Shown here in pieces: positions 14,396 to 22,842 of a stretch of 33,292 bases of DNA. The translations under genes and the position numbers were made by a program. Each line of letters starts with the position of its first letter. The first letter of the stretch is position 1. Source of the DNA: a virus; IMG/VR virus record IMGVR_UViG_3300045417_000647, positions 1 through 33,292 of that record; one strand, written 5' to 3'. Under the pieces are notes generated by a model. That model was given only the letters and a program-made list of their open reading frames with translations. It did no database searches and was not told the DNA's origin.

Positions 14396-14829
14396 CAGGC
14401 GCCGGCCGTGATGGTCGGCTCGTCGGCCTGGACCAGAGTGACCGAGGCCGTGGCGTATTCACGGGCATTTCCGGTGATCGAGAACTCGGTCAGGATGTAG
14501 GGGCCGGCGATCTGGAAGGAGCCGGCCTTGCGGACGCGGCAGTTGATCGTTTGACCTACGCGGTTCAACCAGGCCAGCACCGACGCGGAATGCAGGAGGC
14601 CTTCGCCGCTGATCGTGCTGTCGGTCGAGTCCGTGCGCCGCATGGTCTTGGGCGGCTTGGACGGATCGGTGCAGTTGGGGATCTGCTGATCGGTCGTGGT
14701 CGCCGTGCGGTTGAACCCGCGCGAGCCGTTGATCATGCAGTCATGGGCGAAGACCTCGGGGTCCGCACCGTCGCCGAGCTGGACGAGGATTTCCTCGCCC
14801 GAGACGACGCTCACGAAAACGTCCGACAT
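14395..14829 (-). CDS. Major tail tube protein
   Basis: A 144-aa protein starting MSDVFVSVVSGEEILVQLGD. It contains FAHDCMINGSRGFNRTATTT and ends with the strand-rich GNAREYATASVTLVQADEP, the pattern of phage major tail proteins of the GTA/lambda V type. It would form the tail tube by stacking hexameric rings. It is preceded by a hairpin plus T-stretch at 14850-14867, which could separate its expression from upstream connector genes. Size and position between DUF3168 and the chaperone fit. Confidence 0.8.
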   Translation of the reverse strand: MSDVFVSVVSGEEILVQLGDGADPEVFAHDCMINGSRGFNRTATTTDQQIPNCTDPSKPPKTMRRTDSTDSTISGEGLLHSASVLAWLNRVGQTINCRVRKAGSFQIAGPYILTEFSITGNAREYATASVTLVQADEPTITAGA

Positions 14830-14849
14830 TCGGATGCCTTTCTCTGTCG

Positions 14850-14867
14850 AAGAAACCCCCGAGGGGG
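14850..14867 (-). terminator. Weak terminator or attenuator before the tail tube gene
   Basis: On the - strand, CCCCCTCGGGGG is followed by TTTCTT. The loop is very tight, so the stem is about four base pairs. A second small hairpin (GCGGG-ATGG-CCCGC, 14868-14881) precedes it. Partial termination or mRNA 3'-end protection is plausible. Confidence 0.4.
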
Positions 14868-14889
14868 CGGGATGGCCCGCAGGGCGGGA

Positions 14890-15312
14890 TCAGGCGGCCT
14901 TCTTCAGGCCGTAGCGCAGGCGAAGGAGGGCGCGGCTGGTGAGGCCGTCCTGCTCGCGCTGATAGGACAGGCGCTCGACCCGGTGCGTCACCACCTCGAA
15001 GCCTGCGACGGCGAGTTTGGTGTTCAGCAGGGCCGCAGCGCGAGCGCCGATGCGCTTCACCTCCGGATAGCCGACCTCTCGGGACCACCCGTTCAGGTCG
15101 ATAAAGCAGTCAGAGGGGCCGACGCAGGCCGTACCTTCATCGGTCGTATCGGCTGAGCCGAAACTCAGGTACGGAAACGGCCCTTGCGGAATGCCGTCCA
15201 CATTGACCGGAACGCGGTCGAAGATGCGACCGGCGATCAGGGTGTCTAGCTCTGCGTCGGCCTTGACCGCCGCGACGATGGCGGCCTGAAGCGGAAGCTG
15301 CGGGTCGATCAT
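14890..15312 (-). CDS. Tail completion protein (DUF3168-like)
   Basis: A 140-aa protein. The helix LPLQAAIVAAVKADAELDTL is followed by GRIFDRVP and PYLSFGSAD, then ERLSYQREQDGLTSRALLRL, the order seen in DUF3168 tail-terminator proteins. These cap the top of the tail tube and join it to the head. The ATG overlaps the previous stop (ATGA 15309-15312). Both neighbours are head-tail joining genes. Confidence 0.8.
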   Translation of the reverse strand: MIDPQLPLQAAIVAAVKADAELDTLIAGRIFDRVPVNVDGIPQGPFPYLSFGSADTTDEGTACVGPSDCFIDLNGWSREVGYPEVKRIGARAAALLNTKLAVAGFEVVTHRVERLSYQREQDGLTSRALLRLRYGLKKAA

Positions 15313-15728
15313 CGGGCGGCCTCCGCCTTGATGGCGCGGCGCATGGCGTTGGCGATCCGGCGCTTCACCTTGCGCTGATTTGCCCGAACCACTGGATAGA
15401 ACGAAGGGCTGGCCTCGACGTGTCGGCCGTTGGCGGCAAGGTGTCCAAGCTCGACACGCGGCGCCTTCGGGCGGCCCTTCGCATCCTTCGCGTCGCTGAT
15501 CACGACATAAGACACTTCGCCAAGGCGGCCCTCTTCGACGTGGATATGGTCGCGGACCTGTTCTCCGTTGTTCGGATCGTCATCCCGAGGTGCGATCCGG
15601 CGCATCTGGGCCGCCATCTCCTCTGCTTGAAGAAAGGCCTCCTGGCCCGCCGCCTTGCGGACGGCTGGGGTCATGGCCGACAGCTTGCGGGTCAGACGTT
15701 CGACGCCTTCAAGGCCGCCCTTAGCCAT
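15309..15728 (-). CDS. HK97 gp10-like neck/tail-completion protein
   Basis: A 139-aa basic protein starting MAKGGLEGVERLTRKLSAMT. It contains AQMRRIAPRDDDPNNGEQVR, a segment where HK97 gp10-like proteins have 'A P x x T G x L', then VELGHLAANGRHVEASPSFY (the E-x-G ... A-x-P-F segment) and a basic C-terminal helix. It takes part in head-tail joining. It overlaps its upstream neighbour by eight bases. Confidence 0.8.
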   Translation of the reverse strand: MAKGGLEGVERLTRKLSAMTPAVRKAAGQEAFLQAEEMAAQMRRIAPRDDDPNNGEQVRDHIHVEEGRLGEVSYVVISDAKDAKGRPKAPRVELGHLAANGRHVEASPSFYPVVRANQRKVKRRIANAMRRAIKAEAAR

Positions 15729-16080
15729 CGGCGCCTCCTGACACGGCCTGAATCAGCAACCACGTTCGGTCGCCGTCCATGTCGCCGATGAACCCGATAT
15801 TGAAGGTGCGCGAGGTGTCCCGCTGGTCCACCATTCGGTCGCCGGTCTGGAGCGAGCGGGTGCCGCTGTCTGACCTGACCCAGCAATCCCACTGCACACG
15901 CCCCGAGAGGCGGTCGGATTGCACCGCCTCGCTGCCCCGCGTGGGAAGCAGGCTCGCCGCGCGGCTGATCCCCAAGGGCTCCCAGCCCTGGACCGGGTTT
16001 CCGTAGGCATCCGACCCCTCGGCCCGACGCTCGAAATAGACCCGCTGGCGCAGATCGCCCGCACCCTTAGGCTTCGGCAT
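15721..16080 (-). CDS. Head-closure / head-tail adaptor protein
   Basis: A 119-aa protein beginning MPKPKGAGDLRQRVYFERR. It has GNPVQGWEPL and the C-terminal strand TFNIGFIGDMDGDRTWLLIQ, the layout of SPP1 gp16/HK97 head-closure proteins (a small beta barrel that plugs the connector). The start is set at 16080, because residues upstream in the same frame have no resemblance to the family and overlap the preceding gene. It overlaps that gene by 14 bases. Confidence 0.75.
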   Translation of the reverse strand: MPKPKGAGDLRQRVYFERRAEGSDAYGNPVQGWEPLGISRAASLLPTRGSEAVQSDRLSGRVQWDCWVRSDSGTRSLQTGDRMVDQRDTSRTFNIGFIGDMDGDRTWLLIQAVSGGADG

Positions 16081-16312
16081 CGGTATGCTTCGCCTTCGGG
16101 AGTGAGCCGCCCTTTCGTCCGTCCTGGTCATGGTCCAGCGGGTCGGAGGCCACCTCCTCGCCAGCGCCAGCCTGGACCGCCGCCTCACCACACTCGCGCT
16201 TGACGGTGTAGATGCCGTCCTTGTTTGCGCCACCGGCAGCGCGATAGGCGATCAGCACGCGCGGCTCTTCGGACGGAATGTAGTCGAACGATTCAGTGAA
16301 GCGGACGCGCAT
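16067..16312 (-). CDS. Small unknown protein in the connector cluster
   Basis: An 81-aa protein. The beginning MRVRFTESFDYIPSEEPRVL and following strand (VLIAYRAAGG) are beta-rich; the C-terminal half is charged and probably disordered (DHDQDGRKGGSLPKAKHTDA). Short proteins with this FDY(I)PSE-like start occur among connector genes of alphaproteobacterial phages, but I know no assigned function. It overlaps head closure by 14 bases. Confidence 0.65.
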   Translation of the reverse strand: MRVRFTESFDYIPSEEPRVLIAYRAAGGANKDGIYTVKRECGEAAVQAGAGEEVASDPLDHDQDGRKGGSLPKAKHTDAEA

Positions 16313-16322
16313 GGCGATCTCC

Positions 16323-16622
16323 TCAGACCCGAAGCCAGCGGTACGGGTCGATCAGGTTTCGGATCGGCGATCCATCAGACAGCACCGGCTCGCGATTCGC
16401 GTAGAGATCGCCGAGCGCCAGCAGCGCGGCGGCCTTGAAGGCCGCGACAGCGGCGCCGCCAGGCACAAGCGCGAGGTTGCAGTATTGCAGCACACGGCTG
16501 ACTGCGGCATCCGCGTAAGTGCTGATCAAGGCGTCGTCGTCACTATGATCGACGCGCAGATGTTCCTTGGCCTCTTCGAGGGTGAACAGCGGGCCGGTCT
16601 CGGTGACGACGACGTTGAGCAT
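16323..16622 (-). CDS. Head-tail connector (HK97 gp6-like)
   Basis: A 99-aa, mostly helical protein with the clear gp6 pattern: LFTLEEAKEHLRVDHSDDDA, LISTYADAAVSRVLQYC, then ALLALGDLYANREPV and the Trp-Arg end PYRWLRV. HK97 gp6-type proteins form a ring under the portal as the adaptor of the neck. Complete and of normal length. Confidence 0.9.
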   Translation of the reverse strand: MLNVVVTETGPLFTLEEAKEHLRVDHSDDDALISTYADAAVSRVLQYCNLALVPGGAAVAAFKAAALLALGDLYANREPVLSDGSPIRNLIDPYRWLRV

Positions 16623-16625
16623 GGG

Positions 16626-16943
16626 TCAGTCCTTCGTGGCTTCGGTCTTGCCGTAGACCGACATATCCAGTCCCTGGCCGGCAAAGCCATCTTCCGAGGG
16701 ATGGCGGCGAACCGGATCATTGAAATCGCCGCCGTTCTGCACGGCCGAGGTGCCCGCGCGCGGGTTGTTCTCGACCGAAGGGTGTTCGACCGGTATCGCT
16801 GCCTTGATCTCCGGCTCGATGAACGCACCCGAGGCCGAGTCCATCTCGGTCGCCGGATCCGGGTTCTCGACCGCCATGGTCTCGGGCAAGCGGCCCTCGG
16901 ATTTGGCGGGTTCGGCCGCAGGGGCCTTCTCAATCTTGGCCAT
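16626..16943 (-). CDS. Acidic, low-complexity protein after the capsid gene
   Basis: A 105-aa protein rich in Ala, Glu, Pro and Asp (MAKIEKAPAAEPAKSEGR, PDPATEMDSASGAF), probably disordered, with a more ordered end (DFNDPVRRH ... LDMSVYGKTE). The start is decided by AAGGAGG seven bases before the ATG at 16943. Its place between capsid and connector would suit a decoration or scaffold-like protein, but nothing in the sequence proves this. Confidence 0.7.
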   Translation of the reverse strand: MAKIEKAPAAEPAKSEGRLPETMAVENPDPATEMDSASGAFIEPEIKAAIPVEHPSVENNPRAGTSAVQNGGDFNDPVRRHPSEDGFAGQGLDMSVYGKTEATKD

Positions 16944-17013
16944 AACGGCCTCCTTTTTCAGATGGATGGTCCCCGGCTTGCCAGGAAGGACGGCGCGCAT
17001 CCGCCCTGGAAAG

Positions 17014-17039
17014 CCGGGCCGGGATCTAACCCGGCCCGG
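17014..17039 (-). terminator. Strong GC hairpin after the capsid gene
   Basis: A perfect 10-bp stem CCGGGCCGGG / CCCGGCCCGG with a six-base loop. On the - strand it is followed by CTTTCC, a short T-stretch. It probably terminates part of the transcripts or stabilises the capsid mRNA 3' end. It lies 17 bases downstream of the capsid stop. Confidence 0.6.
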
Positions 17040-17046
17040 TGACCTC

Positions 17047-17073
17047 AGATGGCCGCTTAGGAAGCGGCCATCT
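17047..17073 (-). other. Hairpin enclosing the capsid stop codon
   Basis: A perfect 12-bp inverted repeat AGATGGCCGCTT / AAGCGGCCATCT with a three-base loop. The TAA stop of the capsid gene (17059-17057) lies at the loop. Together with the next hairpin it forms a tandem structure at the end of the most highly expressed phage gene. Confidence 0.6.
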
Positions 17074-18274
17074 TCAGGGCCTTAATGGCCTCCGGGTTCT
17101 GTACGCCGCCGCCAACGCGCTTCGTGGTGTAAAACATCACGTAGGGCTTATTGGAGTACGGGTCGCGAAGGACGCGGACGCCAGTGCGATCGACGATCAG
17201 ATAGCCCCGGCGGAAATCGCCGAAAGCGATCGGTACGGCGCCGGCCGCCATGTTCGGCATCGCCGCCATTTCCGTCACCGGATAGCCCAGGAGTTGGGCC
17301 GGCTGGCCCGCCTGCAGCGAGGGCTGCCAGATGTAGTTGCCGTCGCCGTCCTTCAGCTTCCGAACCTTCGACAGGCTGTTGCGGTTGGTGACGAAACGCG
17401 CGTTCTGCGCGAGCACACCCGGCAGGCTGTAGACCAGGTCTATCAGCTCGTCGGTCGTAACCGCCGCAGCAGCGGCGGCCGTGGTGACCTGGATCGCGCC
17501 CAGGGGATTGTCGGCGGCGTTGGCGGCGCCGGTGACGTAGGTCAGGAAGCCCTTGGGCTTGTTTGTGCCGTTGCCGGACACGAAGGCCAGGCCCTCCTGG
17601 TAGGCGAACTCGGTCTCGACCTCGTTGGCCAGCCAGGCCTCCAGGTTGACCTCCGCGTCGTCCAGCAGTTGCTGGGTCGCTGCGGGGTTCGCGTACAACT
17701 CGCCCGGGACGAAGGTCTGCGCGCCGAACTCCGGAGTCGCAGTCTCCGGACGGGCGGCAGTTTCACCGACCCAGCCGGAACCGGTACCGTGCAGATTGTA
17801 CAGCTTCTTGAAGCCGGCGCTCGACACGGTCTGCACGGTCGCGATCTGGCGCATGGGCGAGACCTCGATCAGCTTGTCGGTGATCGTGCGGTCCCACTCG
17901 ATGGGGGCCAGATAGCCGCCCTCATCGTCGGCGCCCTTGTTCAGGGACGCCTCGACGGAGCCTTTGCGGAAGTGCGCCTGAAAGGCCGAGGTGTACTCGG
18001 CGTCACGCGGTGCGTCCTTGTTGGCGGCGCCGGCCGCGATCTTGGCGTTCAGATCGTCGATCGTCGCCTGGAAACCGTCGATAGCGGCGTCGAGGCGCTG
18101 GACCTTCTCGTCCAGGATCACGTCCGCCTTGGCCTTCAGCTTCTCGTCGTTCGTTTTCTTGAACTCTTCGAAGGCGGCCTGCAGTTGGCCGATCATAGTC
18201 TTAGGGTCGGTGACGTCGGCGCGCACGCCGCCGCACAGGGCGCGCGGAGCTGCGCCCAGCAGATGGGTCTTCAT
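17057..18274 (-). CDS. Major capsid protein (HK97 fold)
   Basis: A 405-aa protein. Residues 25-85 form a coiled-coil delta (scaffold) domain (QLQAAFEEFKKTNDEKLKAK, LDAAIDGFQATIDDLNAKI), which the upstream protease should remove. The capsid domain follows with GADDEGGYLAPIEWDRTI, then GWVGETAARPETATPEFG, LANEVETEFAYQEGLAFVSG and TNKPKGFLTY. The end GDFRRGYLIVDRTGVRVLRD is the typical HK97-type signature. The start has AGGAG eight bases upstream. Length matches phages with a fused scaffold. Confidence 0.95.
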   Translation of the reverse strand: MKTHLLGAAPRALCGGVRADVTDPKTMIGQLQAAFEEFKKTNDEKLKAKADVILDEKVQRLDAAIDGFQATIDDLNAKIAAGAANKDAPRDAEYTSAFQAHFRKGSVEASLNKGADDEGGYLAPIEWDRTITDKLIEVSPMRQIATVQTVSSAGFKKLYNLHGTGSGWVGETAARPETATPEFGAQTFVPGELYANPAATQQLLDDAEVNLEAWLANEVETEFAYQEGLAFVSGNGTNKPKGFLTYVTGAANAADNPLGAIQVTTAAAAAAVTTDELIDLVYSLPGVLAQNARFVTNRNSLSKVRKLKDGDGNYIWQPSLQAGQPAQLLGYPVTEMAAMPNMAAGAVPIAFGDFRRGYLIVDRTGVRVLRDPYSNKPYVMFYTTKRVGGGVQNPEAIKALKMAAS

Positions 18275-18295
18275 GATGATATCTCCTGACGCGCC

Positions 18296-19180
18296 TTAGG
18301 CGCGGATGGTGGCAAGCAAGTCGGCCATGGAAGCCGACAGTTCGTGGTCGCCAGCGCCCGGCGTGGCGTCGTCATCAGGGGCAGCGCCAGGCGTGCCCTT
18401 GATCTTGCTGATGCGGTCGCGCGCCTGGGTGCGCGTCATGCCCGCACGGACGAGGTCAAGCTCCGCGGCGCGGAGCTCGTTGACCCGGCGATCTTCCGCC
18501 TTGGCTTTCTCGTCGGTTGTGGTCTTGTCGGCTGGCAGCAGAGCGTCGGCGAACCCGCGCTCGATCGCCTGCGAGCCTGACATGAAGGTCTCGGCGTCCA
18601 TCCAGGCCGCGATCTGGTCCGCCTTCTGTCCCGAACGGGCGGCATAGACTTCGACCATGGCAGCGTCGAACGGGTCAAGGAACTCAGCGGTCTCGCGCAT
18701 GTCGTGCCGGTTCCCCATCGCGAGAACCCAGCAGTTGTGGATCATCAGGAAGGAAGCCGCCCCGATCTCGATCTTGTCGCCGGCCATGGCGATAATCGAG
18801 GCGGCGGAGGCGGCCATCCCCATGACCTTGACCGTGATCTCCTGCGGGTGCTCGCGCAGGACATTGTAGATCGCGATCCCCTCGAACATGTCGCCGCCCG
18901 GCGAGTTGATCTGGACCTCGACGGGCCGGTCTCCGATGGCGCGAAGCTGCTGCGAAACCTTCTTCGCCGTGATCCCGCCGCCGGACCAGAAGTCCTCGCC
19001 GATCACATCGAACATGGTGACGACGTTGTCGCCCCGCTCCAGGGCGCGCACGCCCGCCGCGTCTTCCGACCATTTGTCGAAGACCTGGGGCTTCGTGAAT
19101 GCCGCCACGTCACGGCGCGCGGGGAGGGGCATGGCCCCCGGACGCGCCTTGGCAAAAACCCGCAGATTACGCTGGCGCAT
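18296..19180 (-). CDS. ClpP-like prohead maturation protease
   Basis: A 294-aa S14-family serine protease that removes the capsid delta domain and then itself. It contains VQINSPGGDMFEGIAIYNVL (ClpP-like motif, residues 89-108), then GMAASAASIIAMAG with nucleophile Ser125, and FLMIHNCW with His148. The C-terminal 80 residues are charged (EDRRVNELRAAELDLVRAGM) and probably act as a scaffold. It overlaps the portal gene by 14 bases and lies between portal and capsid genes, as in HK97. Confidence 0.95.
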   Translation of the reverse strand: MRQRNLRVFAKARPGAMPLPARRDVAAFTKPQVFDKWSEDAAGVRALERGDNVVTMFDVIGEDFWSGGGITAKKVSQQLRAIGDRPVEVQINSPGGDMFEGIAIYNVLREHPQEITVKVMGMAASAASIIAMAGDKIEIGAASFLMIHNCWVLAMGNRHDMRETAEFLDPFDAAMVEVYAARSGQKADQIAAWMDAETFMSGSQAIERGFADALLPADKTTTDEKAKAEDRRVNELRAAELDLVRAGMTRTQARDRISKIKGTPGAAPDDDATPGAGDHELSASMADLLATIRA

Positions 19181-20453
19181 CGCCGCCTCCGTTTTCTTCG
19201 GGCGAGGGCGAGCCGCCCTGATTGCCCTTGCTGATCGCGTTGCTGGCCGGATCGGTGTCGTCCGGCATGTCGTTGAGGCGACGCACCTCGTTCGGGCTCA
19301 TCCATCCCGGCTGACCACCGGCACCCAAGGCCTTCGCGAAGAAGTCGCCCTGATCTTTCGTCGAGCCGCGAAGCAGAGCCCCAGGATTGAACTTGACAGC
19401 GTACCGATCCTTCTCCGCCCCGGTTAGGAGTGACCGCTCGGCGGCCTGCTGCCAGGCCTCAAACCAGGGGTTCAGGGCGTACTGGACGAAAAACTGGCCC
19501 AGCGCCTGGATGCCTGAGCCCCAGCTGGTCTCATCGACCATCAGGAGCGGGCGCGGCACACCGGTCACGCGGGCGATTTCCTCGACCTGCATCTTCCGCA
19601 GCTCGGTCAGCTGCGAATCCCGCGCGTTCTGCGACAGGGCGATGTAATCCATGCCCTCTTCGAGAATCAGGTTCTTGCCGGCGTTCTCCGCGCCCTCCTT
19701 GTCGGCGAGCGAGCTCTTCAGACGTTCGAAGGCTGGATCCGACAACTTGCCGGGATGCTTCAGGGCGCCGCCGACAAACGAGCCGTTCTTGAACAGTCTA
19801 CCGGCCGCCAGTTCGGCACTAAGCGCCAAACCGATCGCATCACGCGCCTGCTTGACCAGCGACATGCCACAGATGCCGTCGAGCGACAGGCCGCGCAGAT
19901 GGAAAACCTCCTCCGGCCGCAGTGTGCGTAGGGCGCCGTTCTTCGGCTGGTATCGGTAGCTGACGCTCCAGTCGTCGTTCTGGACCGGCGTCACCAGATC
20001 GGGGTCGAGAGGCACGAGCCGGATAATCTCGTCGCGACCGGTTCGGATCTGTCGCGACCGGATAATCAGCGCATAGGCATTGCCCTTCACCAGGGCCCGC
20101 AGCTGCATCAGCGATCGGAAGTCGAACGCCGTTTGCCAGTTGTTCGGCTCCCGATGCAGAATGCGGAACAGCGGGTGATCCGCCTTCTCCTTCGTCTCGT
20201 CGTCGATGACGTGAAGCGGCAGCATGCCAATCGCGTAGGAGATCAGGCTGACCGCCCGGAACATGGCCGGGTTGCGCAGCGCGGTCTGCGTGCTGACCCG
20301 GGCGCCCGAGGCGGCCTCGTAGCCGTCGCGCATGAACTCCAGCAAAAACGGGTCGTTCAGCGAGTAGGCCATGAAGGCGTCGCCGTGAGGCTGGCGCGCC
20401 GTCATGGCGGACTCTGGCTTTGCGCCAAAACCTAGCAGGCGGGCAAAGTTCAT
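19167..20453 (-). CDS. Portal protein (HK97 family)
   Basis: A 428-aa protein forming the 12-subunit DNA entry ring. It has RNPAMFRAVSLISYAIGMLP, then MQLRALVKGNAYALI and the conserved FHLRGLSLDGICGMSLVKQA. The C-terminal segment VTGVPRPLLMVDETSWGSGI followed by FFVQYALNPWFEAWQQA is the family signature. The end is a glycine-rich disordered tail. Full family length. Confidence 0.95.
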   Translation of the reverse strand: MNFARLLGFGAKPESAMTARQPHGDAFMAYSLNDPFLLEFMRDGYEAASGARVSTQTALRNPAMFRAVSLISYAIGMLPLHVIDDETKEKADHPLFRILHREPNNWQTAFDFRSLMQLRALVKGNAYALIIRSRQIRTGRDEIIRLVPLDPDLVTPVQNDDWSVSYRYQPKNGALRTLRPEEVFHLRGLSLDGICGMSLVKQARDAIGLALSAELAAGRLFKNGSFVGGALKHPGKLSDPAFERLKSSLADKEGAENAGKNLILEEGMDYIALSQNARDSQLTELRKMQVEEIARVTGVPRPLLMVDETSWGSGIQALGQFFVQYALNPWFEAWQQAAERSLLTGAEKDRYAVKFNPGALLRGSTKDQGDFFAKALGAGGQPGWMSPNEVRRLNDMPDDTDPASNAISKGNQGGSPSPEENGGGDAPA

Positions 20454-20463
20454 TCCGCCTCCC

Positions 20464-22143
20464 TCAGACCATCAGAAGGCCCCGCGCCTCGTAGACGCTC
20501 GGCCCCGTCGCCATGGGCTTGCGCGCCATCAGCATCATCGCGTTGAACGCCGCCACGAGCGGGTCGATCTTTGCCCGGCCGGCCGACTGTTTGGTGATGA
20601 TCACCGCGCCGCCTCGGACCTCGACCTTCGCGTTGCCGACACACCAGGCCATCATCCGCTGACCGCCATGCTTCAGCGATCCGTTCTTCAGCTTGATCTC
20701 CGCGCCCCAGGAGGCCGGCGAGAGCGCAAATCCCTGTCGAATCGCGACCTGCTGTCCCGGCGCGATTCCGCGCGCCTCCAGCTCATCGACGAGCGCGGCG
20801 ACGCCGATTGGGTCGATCCCCACGCCCTCAGACTCGGGCAGCAGGGAAGCCTCCTTGACCCGTTCGATGTAGGCCGCAGCCTCCATGATTGGGGCCATCG
20901 GATCTTCGCTGATCGTCAGGTCGCCATCGCCTTCGAAGTCCTTCAGCCGGCTTGCGATGTCCGCGCGGCGCTTAAGCACGTCGTCGTGCGCCCAGGCATG
21001 GGTCCAGAGCAGCCACTTCTGCGTTTCCCTGCACCGGCCCAGCACCGCCAGACCGAACAAGTCGTCCAGGCCGCCGCCGTCGATGCCAATCGTGCAGACC
21101 TCCGAACGCGCCAGGACCTCTTCGAGGGTCAGGCTCTTGTCTGTCGCCGCTTCCCAATAGTCGGCGCCGGCCCAGCGGTTGTTCGCCAGCTTCAACCCGA
21201 TCTCGACGTTCAGGTGCTTGGCGAGGAAAACCTGCCTTTCGCCCCCGGTCGCGTTCTCGACCTTGCGAAGCTCAGCCTCCAGCCACTCCTGATCGACCGA
21301 CCGGCCCAGATTCGGGTTGGTGATGTAGAAGTTTTCCGGCCGCAGGAAGGCCTCGGCCTCCACCATCTGCTCTGGAAACTCATAGATGACGGGAAGGGAG
21401 CGCTGATCCGCGATCTTACCGTCCCGAACGTCGCGGAAATAGTCGAGCTTGGTCTTGAAAACCCCCGCCGGCTCTTCGTCCGACTGCGTGCTGGCCCAGA
21501 TGATGAAGCCCTCGGGCCTAGAGACCGTGCCGCCCGTGGCCTCTCGAAGCATCGCGTCAGCCTTGGCGCGTTTTCCGAAGACCCACAGCTCGTCGATGAA
21601 GATGTGGCCGGCCTTCTTGCCGGACACCGTGTCCGTGTCGGCCGCCACGACCTTCAGCATGGCGCCGTTGTCGCGGTGCGTGATCGTCCTGATATGATCC
21701 TGGACGTGGAAGAGGTCTTCCAACTCCTCGTCCGCCTTCACCATGTCCCGCGCGGGCTTGTAGGCGTTCTGGGCGACCTCGATTGTCGGCGCTAGGATCA
21801 GCAGCTCCGCCGAATGGCGCCAGTTCCGGATGAGCGCCGTGAGCATGATGCCCGCCGCAATGGTGGACTTCGAGTTCTTCTTGCTGATGAGCAGGAAGAA
21901 CTCCTTGATCAGACGCCGGCCGCTTACTGCGTCATAGGCGCCGAAGATGGCCGATACGAAATCGAACACCCACTGCTCACAGGCCTCGCCGAAAGTCGGT
22001 TGACGCGGCGCATCCACGATGCGGAGCGACTTGAAGACCTCCAGCGCCTCTCGCGCTTCGTCCCTGAACAGCGGCGACGGGATAAGGGACCGCTTGGCGA
22101 CGATCCGGTCTCTCCAGTCGACGCAGGCTGTCGACCACTCCAC
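20464..22143 (-). CDS. Terminase large subunit
   Basis: A 559-aa packaging motor and nuclease. The Walker A-like segment is [10 protein letters not shown] (residues 85-94), Walker B is HIFIDELW (180-187), and the coupling motif is probably IIWASTQS (214-221). The nuclease domain begins at about 345 with [12 protein letters not shown] (catalytic Asp355 and a further Asp at 360/361). The sequence is of the HK97-type Terminase_1 class, which usually cuts at cos sites. The gene starts three bases after the small-subunit stop. Confidence 0.95.
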   Translation of the reverse strand: MEWSTACVDWRDRIVAKRSLIPSPLFRDEAREALEVFKSLRIVDAPRQPTFGEACEQWVFDFVSAIFGAYDAVSGRRLIKEFFLLISKKNSKSTIAAGIMLTALIRNWRHSAELLILAPTIEVAQNAYKPARDMVKADEELEDLFHVQDHIRTITHRDNGAMLKVVAADTDTVSGKKAGHIFIDELWVFGKRAKADAMLREATGGTVSRPEGFIIWASTQSDEEPAGVFKTKLDYFRDVRDGKIADQRSLPVIYEFPEQMVEAEAFLRPENFYITNPNLGRSVDQEWLEAELRKVENATGGERQVFLAKHLNVEIGLKLANNRWAGADYWEAATDKSLTLEEVLARSEVCTIGIDGGGLDDLFGLAVLGRCRETQKWLLWTHAWAHDDVLKRRADIASRLKDFEGDGDLTISEDPMAPIMEAAAYIERVKEASLLPESEGVGIDPIGVAALVDELEARGIAPGQQVAIRQGFALSPASWGAEIKLKNGSLKHGGQRMMAWCVGNAKVEVRGGAVIITKQSAGRAKIDPLVAAFNAMMLMARKPMATGPSVYEARGLLMV

Positions 22144-22146
22144 CGG

Positions 22147-22719
22147 TTACTGCACCAGCCGAATAGGCGGCGGGGGCGAAGCGAAGCGGCTGCTGCTTTT
22201 TGCGACCCGCTGTCCGGCCTCCTGGCGCTGTTTCTTGACGCCCTGGGGGGCTCCCGCTTCCGCCAACGTCTTTGCCGCCGTCGCCAGCGCCTTAAGAACA
22301 TCGGATCTGGTCTTCAGCGACACCGCCTGCATCAGGGCGGCGCGCTGCCCGCTGGCGTCGGCCTCGTCGGTTGACGAAACGATCAGTGACTCTAGCTCGC
22401 CTTGTCGGCTCGTGGTGGCGTCCAGCTCGTCCATCATCCGCATGACGAGGTTCCGACCTCGACCGACGATTGCCTCGGGCGTCGTGTTCTCAGGGGTCAG
22501 GACAGTGCCGATGTAAACTTTCTCGGGCTCCGGGTGCGCGGCCTCAGCCTGCGCACCATCCTGCGAACTCGGGCGCTCCCATCCGTCCTTCTTGGCGCGC
22601 TTTCGGATCGCCGCTTCTGTGATCCCGTACCAGCGGGCAATCTCGCGCACAGACATCTTGCTCGTGCGGTAGTCGCGCTCGATCTCAGCCCAATCGACGG
22701 GCTTTTTTTCATCCGCCAT
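22147..22719 (-). CDS. Terminase small subunit
   Basis: A 190-aa protein. The N-terminal helix-turn-helix (MSVREIARWYGITEAAIRKR, about residues 22-41) binds the packaging site. The rest is helical, with a probable oligomerisation region (about 85-160), and it ends in a basic Pro/Ser-rich tail. The start at 22719 is supported by AGGAG five bases upstream; the in-frame upstream ATG lacks one. It is immediately followed by the large subunit. Confidence 0.85.
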   Translation of the reverse strand: MADEKKPVDWAEIERDYRTSKMSVREIARWYGITEAAIRKRAKKDGWERPSSQDGAQAEAAHPEPEKVYIGTVLTPENTTPEAIVGRGRNLVMRMMDELDATTSRQGELESLIVSSTDEADASGQRAALMQAVSLKTRSDVLKALATAAKTLAEAGAPQGVKKQRQEAGQRVAKSSSRFASPPPPIRLVQ

Positions 22720-22738
22720 GAGGGCTCCTGCCGGCCCG

Positions 22739-22754
22739 GTTCGCACCCGCGAAC
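22739..22754 (-). other. Short hairpin upstream of the small terminase
   Basis: GTTCGC-ACCC-GCGAAC forms a perfect 6-bp stem with a four-base loop in the gap between HNH and terminase genes, about 20 bases before the terminase start. It may affect terminase translation or belong to the packaging site region. The same hexamer pair recurs in other gaps. Confidence 0.4.
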
Positions 22755-22842
22755 TTCCCAGCCGGGATTTAATCTGTCCGTGAGTAGGCGGCCGGTCTGT
22801 GAGCGACGGACCTTCGGAAGTTTCGATGCCCCCCTGGGGCTG

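Noticed and set aside
20404-21795. 463-codon + strand frame opposite the large terminase
   Set aside because: Mirror frame; the - strand has all terminase motifs. The same holds for + strand frames at 17039-18289 and 10974-12236.
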